This document shows positions 59,600 through 64,000 of a DNA stretch of 64,000 bases, piece by piece. Within the stretch, counting starts at the first letter, position 1. Every line of letters starts with the position of its first letter. The DNA comes from Amblyornis subalaris. Lineage: Eukaryota; Chordata; Aves; Passeriformes; Ptilonorhynchidae. A program made the translations under genes and the position numbers. The stretch is taken from positions 3,100,001-3,164,000 of the forward strand of contig JACAXG010000050.1 in the NCBI GenBank assembly GCA_018881555.1, written 5' to 3'. The notes beneath the pieces were generated by a model. That model was given only the letters and a program-made list of their open reading frames with translations. It made no database searches and was not told the DNA's origin.

Positions 59600-62500
59600 T
59601 GATGGTGACCATATCCATGTACCCTAACAACTTCTGTCACTCCTTGCAAAACAAACAAAAGATTGAAAACTGAGTTATCTTTCAACAACTAATTCTAAAA
59701 CTTTGCAGTAGAGTTTGCACTTGGGTGGGTATTTCCATTGTCGTGGAAAAATGGGGTCAAAGATGCTAAGCTCTATGTAAATTGTACAGGAAGACAGTAT
59801 AAACCCATTCCCATACCATATCAGACCAAGCAGGAAGAGAGGTAGTAAATAGTGAGTATAACTGTGATGAGAAATCATACATTTGATACCTATTTATACC
59901 AGAAAGATCTGTGTCCTTCAGAGAAAGCATAAGGGAGATGATGAGGAAATGCATCTACATTTTTTATAGTACCAAAAAAGTGCTGNACTTTGTCAAACTG
60001 GTGTACAAGTGGGCTGCAGGTGAAATTTCACAAGACCTTCAGTCTCTGAAGGACATATACTCTGATTAAGATGTATTGAATCATTACTTATTCAGTAAGA
60101 GGCAGTTAAGTACTTCCTGCTAAAAATTCAAGTAAAAAGCTTTGTCTTTAAAGAAATTATCTTCCTTTTAAGTGAAAAACTGTCCATTAAAACCAAAGGT
60201 GGGGGAATGGGTGCCTCTTCTAGCTTCAGACCATCATCCAAGCTCACAAGGTGTCAGGATGCCAGTTAGAACACAGTCTCATACCTTTCACCCGTACTGA
60301 TTAGATCAAATGTATATTCTGTAAATACATCTCCATCCACTGGTGTCCATGGCACTGCCTCAGTAAATACCAGGACTGATTCTGACCTGTTTAACACTTA
60401 ACTAAGAAGTAATTTAATTCTAAAGCCTCTATAGAAGAAGACTATTTGACTACATGGACTTTTAAAATGGACTAGTTAGGAAATGTGAATTTTAGTCTCT
60501 GAAGTGGATGATGGTGTTTTGGGCATAGCCTTGTGTTTCACAAAGAGGACATTATGATTTATACTCCTCAATCATAGACCTATTGCTCATGGCAGACAAA
60601 AGCCAGCCTCCTTCTCATGNGTCACAGTGAGCACACGGAAACAAAATATTGCTTGGCCAAGCTTGCTTGATTGTTGCAAAATTCGTTTCCCTAATATCTC
60701 TGTTTCCTGTAGCAGATGATAGGAAAAAGCGAGACTAATCAGCTAAAATGTTTTCTTTTCCACATGAGGATTAAAATTTCATGGTGTGCCTTCAATTCAA
60801 ATATTCTTGAATACATACAACTGTAGCTTATTGAATAAAATGAGTCTAAACTAGAAAAATGTGTGGGTTTACTTCTCTCATTAATCAGAAGAATAAATTG
60901 CATTAAGATGTTGATGTTTTCCTGGAACAGAAAACAAATGTTTCTGTGAATGANAAATAAGAAATAACGCCAAACTGCTGCAAGTTTTGTAGCAGCTGCC
61001 GCCAAGAGCTGCAAACATCAGAGGTAAATGAATAATCACCAATAGAGCAGAACAGCCGTTAGACATAATGATAGAAAACCTCCTTTCACACTCACAGACA
61101 TCAGGTTTTCTGTGCAATTAAAAGTTGGCAGAAGCAAACAATTGGCTTTAAAACAAGACAAAGAACTATGAAAAGAACCTGGCTTTTTGCTTCAAGTGAG
61201 TGGACTGTGAATGAATACAGATTCTCTGCATGGAAAAGGGAGCAAACAAGAACTTATACTTTTACAACCTTCAACAAAAATTCAATGTAAGGAAAAAATC
61301 AAACTATTTTAAAAATCAAGCTATTTAGTAAGTCAGACAAGAGCTACCCAGAATGTTCAACTCTCTGCATTTCTTTTGAAAAAGAGCTGATAAGACATCT
61401 CAAGACCATCTTTAGATTTGTGTCCCTCTTGAGAGGGGTGCAGAGAAATTGGGCCGGGGCTGTTATCATTAGCTGATGAACAGCAAGAGCAGGATAAAGG
61501 GAGATCACTGTAAGTGTCTTCTTCCATGCTATCTATTTTGTTCTGGTGGAGTGCAATTGATTTCTTAAGCATCACTCACACAAGTGAGCCAAGAGTAATT
61601 TCATGTACTGTGTGGTCCAAAATACTTTAAACACTATTTGGCTCAGTTCTTCATTGTGAGCTACTTTTATTTCTGGAAGGAAGTTGCCAAAGGAGAAGGA
61701 AGATGTTATTTGAGTGGCACCTGGTAAGAAATACTGACTGAAGAAGGGACAATGTAGAAAGAGAGGAAGTGTGCTGGAAACAGAGAACAATTGATCCTCT
61801 CAGTGTCACAGAGTAAAACCAAGACAATGTGACTTTGCATGGTGATTTCCTTGTGAATGCTTTTTTTTCTGTATGGGTTTCTGAGTTTGAGATACAAAAC
61901 TGTGAAATTTGTCTGGTTTCATTTTTTTTGTTGTTCTAAATTTCTAATTCTAATTTCCACATCCTAATTCCTTCCAACACCAAGTGCATAGCAGTACTTC
62001 ACTGATCATCATTTTTAAAAGACTGCAGACAATTTGTACTGAGAATGCTAGGAAAATACAAACCACGTAGCTCACCTCTGAACAAGAGGACTCAGAGCTA
62101 CATCTTCTCAGTGCTCTTAATTGTTTTATTTTTATATTTAGGAAAGAAGATTGACTTTGAATTGAAGTCCTTTCCATAGAAATGAGAATATCTGAAATTT
62201 TAGAATAGAAGGAAATAAATTAAGTAGTACTTTTCAGAAACATTTTCCGATTTTGGCCATTCCAAGTGAAAGAATTGTACTGGCAGTCTTCTAGCTTTTG
62301 ATAAAACTTTCAGGCAAATTGAAATTTCAGAGTTAAAATTTATCATTATATATCTCCTGAAGTACTGTGGAAAATGTAAGTTTATTACAATTCTGTACTA
62401 GAGCTTTTTAGCTGTATTTTAATAGCAAGGTGAAAAGCAATTTATTGCCTAGGCAAAAATTACTTTTCTGGGTTGGTTGGTTTGGCTACTAGTGGTCACT

Positions 62501-63640
62501 GAAGGAAGTTCTAACATGAGTGCTTGGCTATTAGCATATTAAGGTATTGCTGTATGGGAAAGCATTTCAACACTTGAGCTTTTCATTGAACTGAAACCAC
62601 AATTTAAAATGGTATTGCAAGTTGACATAGATAAGTACATAATGCTGGAGCAGATAGAAACACTTAGTAAGAAGGAAACTTCTCAGGAGTGGGAAAAGAT
62701 TAGATCATATTCTTTACACCAGAAAATAAGGAAAGCTAAAGCAGGAAAATAGAACACAAAATCCTGTCCCCTTACCTCAAGAGGGGATCAGGTTGATCAA
62801 TGCAAGATTAGACCCAAAGACGCTCATGGATCCAGGCATTCTGCTGCAGGCACATCAACCACTTCTCACCCTCCTCTGTTGCCACAGACTTTTATAAATG
62901 CTGGTAAAAGTTAAATAGACAAATTAAAAAAGTAAGATTTCTTTGGAAAAGCTCTCTCCTTTCTTTTGTTTCAGATTCAGTGAAGTTTTTCAAAAGATAG
63001 GCTGTTAATTCATCACATCTTCTCAATCAGGCTGCAGAGAATGCTTGCATTAATCAGGTATGAATAACAGGCCTGTCTTTGTTAAGTTCGAAATAGGAAA
63101 AACACAAAAAAAAGACTAAGAAAGAGAGAAAAAACCCTTAAATTCAACAGAAATAAAATGCAAGAGAGAGGATGATAGTGATCCTGAGATTTTAAAAACT
63201 ACCTGAATGTTAATAGTTTGGGAATCCTTGCAGTCAGACTGCTTTGCAGGTGCATTGAGGGATAATGTCAGCACCTCTGAGAAGGAAAACTGATTGCCCA
63301 AGCTCCCTGGCTCTCAGTATTTGTCCTACAAATGATCACCCTGACCCTTGCTGGGGCAATGTCAGAGAAGGACATGGTCCCTCATCACTCCTGGCTGACC
63401 AGAGTGACAGCTATGTCAGTCACCTGTGGATCAAGACAGCACTTTAGGTGCTTCAAACACAATTTGCAGTTCAAATATTTTCTCTTGCTACTTCTGTGCT
63501 AATTCAGGACCCCAAAGGAATACCTGGAGTTCAGTTTCACTGTTGAATTCTCCCTGTATTGCCTGAAGAAGGGAGAAACATTTTCCTTTGGCCTTGCCAG
63601 ATAATGGCTTTTATCAGCAAGTTTATAGGAAACATTTGCA
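59600..63640. other. Gene-poor AT-rich region
   Basis: No gene, RNA or identifiable transposon seen. Open frames are short and AT-driven. A minus-strand frame at 61357-61575 has a somewhat protein-like, serine-rich composition but no support. Confidence 0.45.
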
Positions 63641-63651
63641 GACTGAACCTG

Positions 63652-64000
63652 ATCACTTATCACTCTCTACAACTACCTGAAATATTGTTGTAGCCAGGTG
63701 GGAGTTGGTCTCTTCTCCCAGGCAGCCACTGACAGAACGAGAGGACACAGCCTTACGCTGCACCAGGGAAACTTTAGGTTAGACATCAGGAAAATATTCT
63801 TCACTGAAAGANTGATTGGGCACTGGAATCAACTGCCCAGGGAGGTGGTGGAGTCACTGTCCCTGGACGTGTTTAAAAAAAGATTGGATGTGGCACTCAG
63901 TGCCATGATTTAGTTGATGAGGAGGTGGTAGGTCATAGGTTGGACTTGATGATCTCAAAAGTCTTTTCCAACCTAGTTCATTCTGTGATTCTGTGTGATT
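63652..64000 (+). mobile_element. CR1 LINE 3' region, forward, cut by the window edge
   Basis: It begins with TTATCACTCTCTACAACTAC and continues through the conserved CR1 3' block: GTCTCTTCTCCCAGGCAG, AACTGCCCAGGGAGGTGGTG, GGTTGGACTTGATGATCTCA and CTTTTCCAACCTAGTTCATT. It ends in ATTCTGTGA repeats at the last base of the window. The frame 63698-63913 is the decayed end of the LINE's second open frame, without the reverse-transcriptase core. It is better preserved than the copy at 31.6 kb. The 5' end is truncated near 63652, and the right flank is not in the window. Confidence 0.92.

Noticed and set aside
1..64000. CRISPR array, prokaryotic operon, phage or integrated viral genome
   Set aside because: No spaced direct repeats, no dense gene packing, and no retroviral gag-pol-env frames or LTR pair seen. 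All features fit vertebrate nuclear DNA.

Overview
The window is vertebrate nuclear DNA, almost certainly from a bird. It contains one clearly recognisable protein-coding gene with long introns and conventional GT-AG junctions. The interspersed repeats that can be identified are all fragments of CR1 LINEs, the dominant retrotransposon of birds and other reptiles. Single N characters are scattered through the sequence, as in a draft consensus assembly; none falls in a coding exon of the main gene. No operons, CRISPR arrays, tRNA or rRNA genes, phage or other prokaryotic features were seen.

The recognised gene is EPM2A (laforin, the glycogen phosphatase mutated in human Lafora disease), on the + strand. 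Its four coding exons are 6575-6836, 20471-20645, 41017-41258 and 42608-42888. They splice in frame to a 319-residue protein with an N-terminal CBM20 carbohydrate-binding domain and a C-terminal dual-specificity phosphatase domain carrying the intact HCNAGVGRS signature. Exon 1 lies in a CpG island (about 6270-7110). The 3' UTR probably ends at a poly(A) signal near 44467.

Layout: 1-6260 is 5' flank, with a possible small gene on the opposite strand at 5761-6021. The CpG-island promoter and exon 1 follow. Intron 1 is 13.6 kb with two CR1 fragments and several simple repeats. Intron 2 is 20.4 kb with an old, diverged CR1 copy and an unexplained coding-like segment at 32485-32728. Intron 3 is 1.35 kb, followed by the last exon and the 3' UTR. 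From about 44.9 kb to 63.65 kb lies a gene-poor region with two AT-rich stretches that look like conserved non-coding DNA, plus a GC-richer segment near 54.2-54.4 kb whose minus strand encodes an armadillo-like pattern. A better preserved CR1 3' end runs off the right edge.

The observations most worth following up are the candidate divergent small gene next to the EPM2A promoter, the armadillo-like candidate exon at 54197-54407, and the interrupted coding-like block in intron 2. All three are inferences from reading frames and splice-site context and need homology or RNA evidence.
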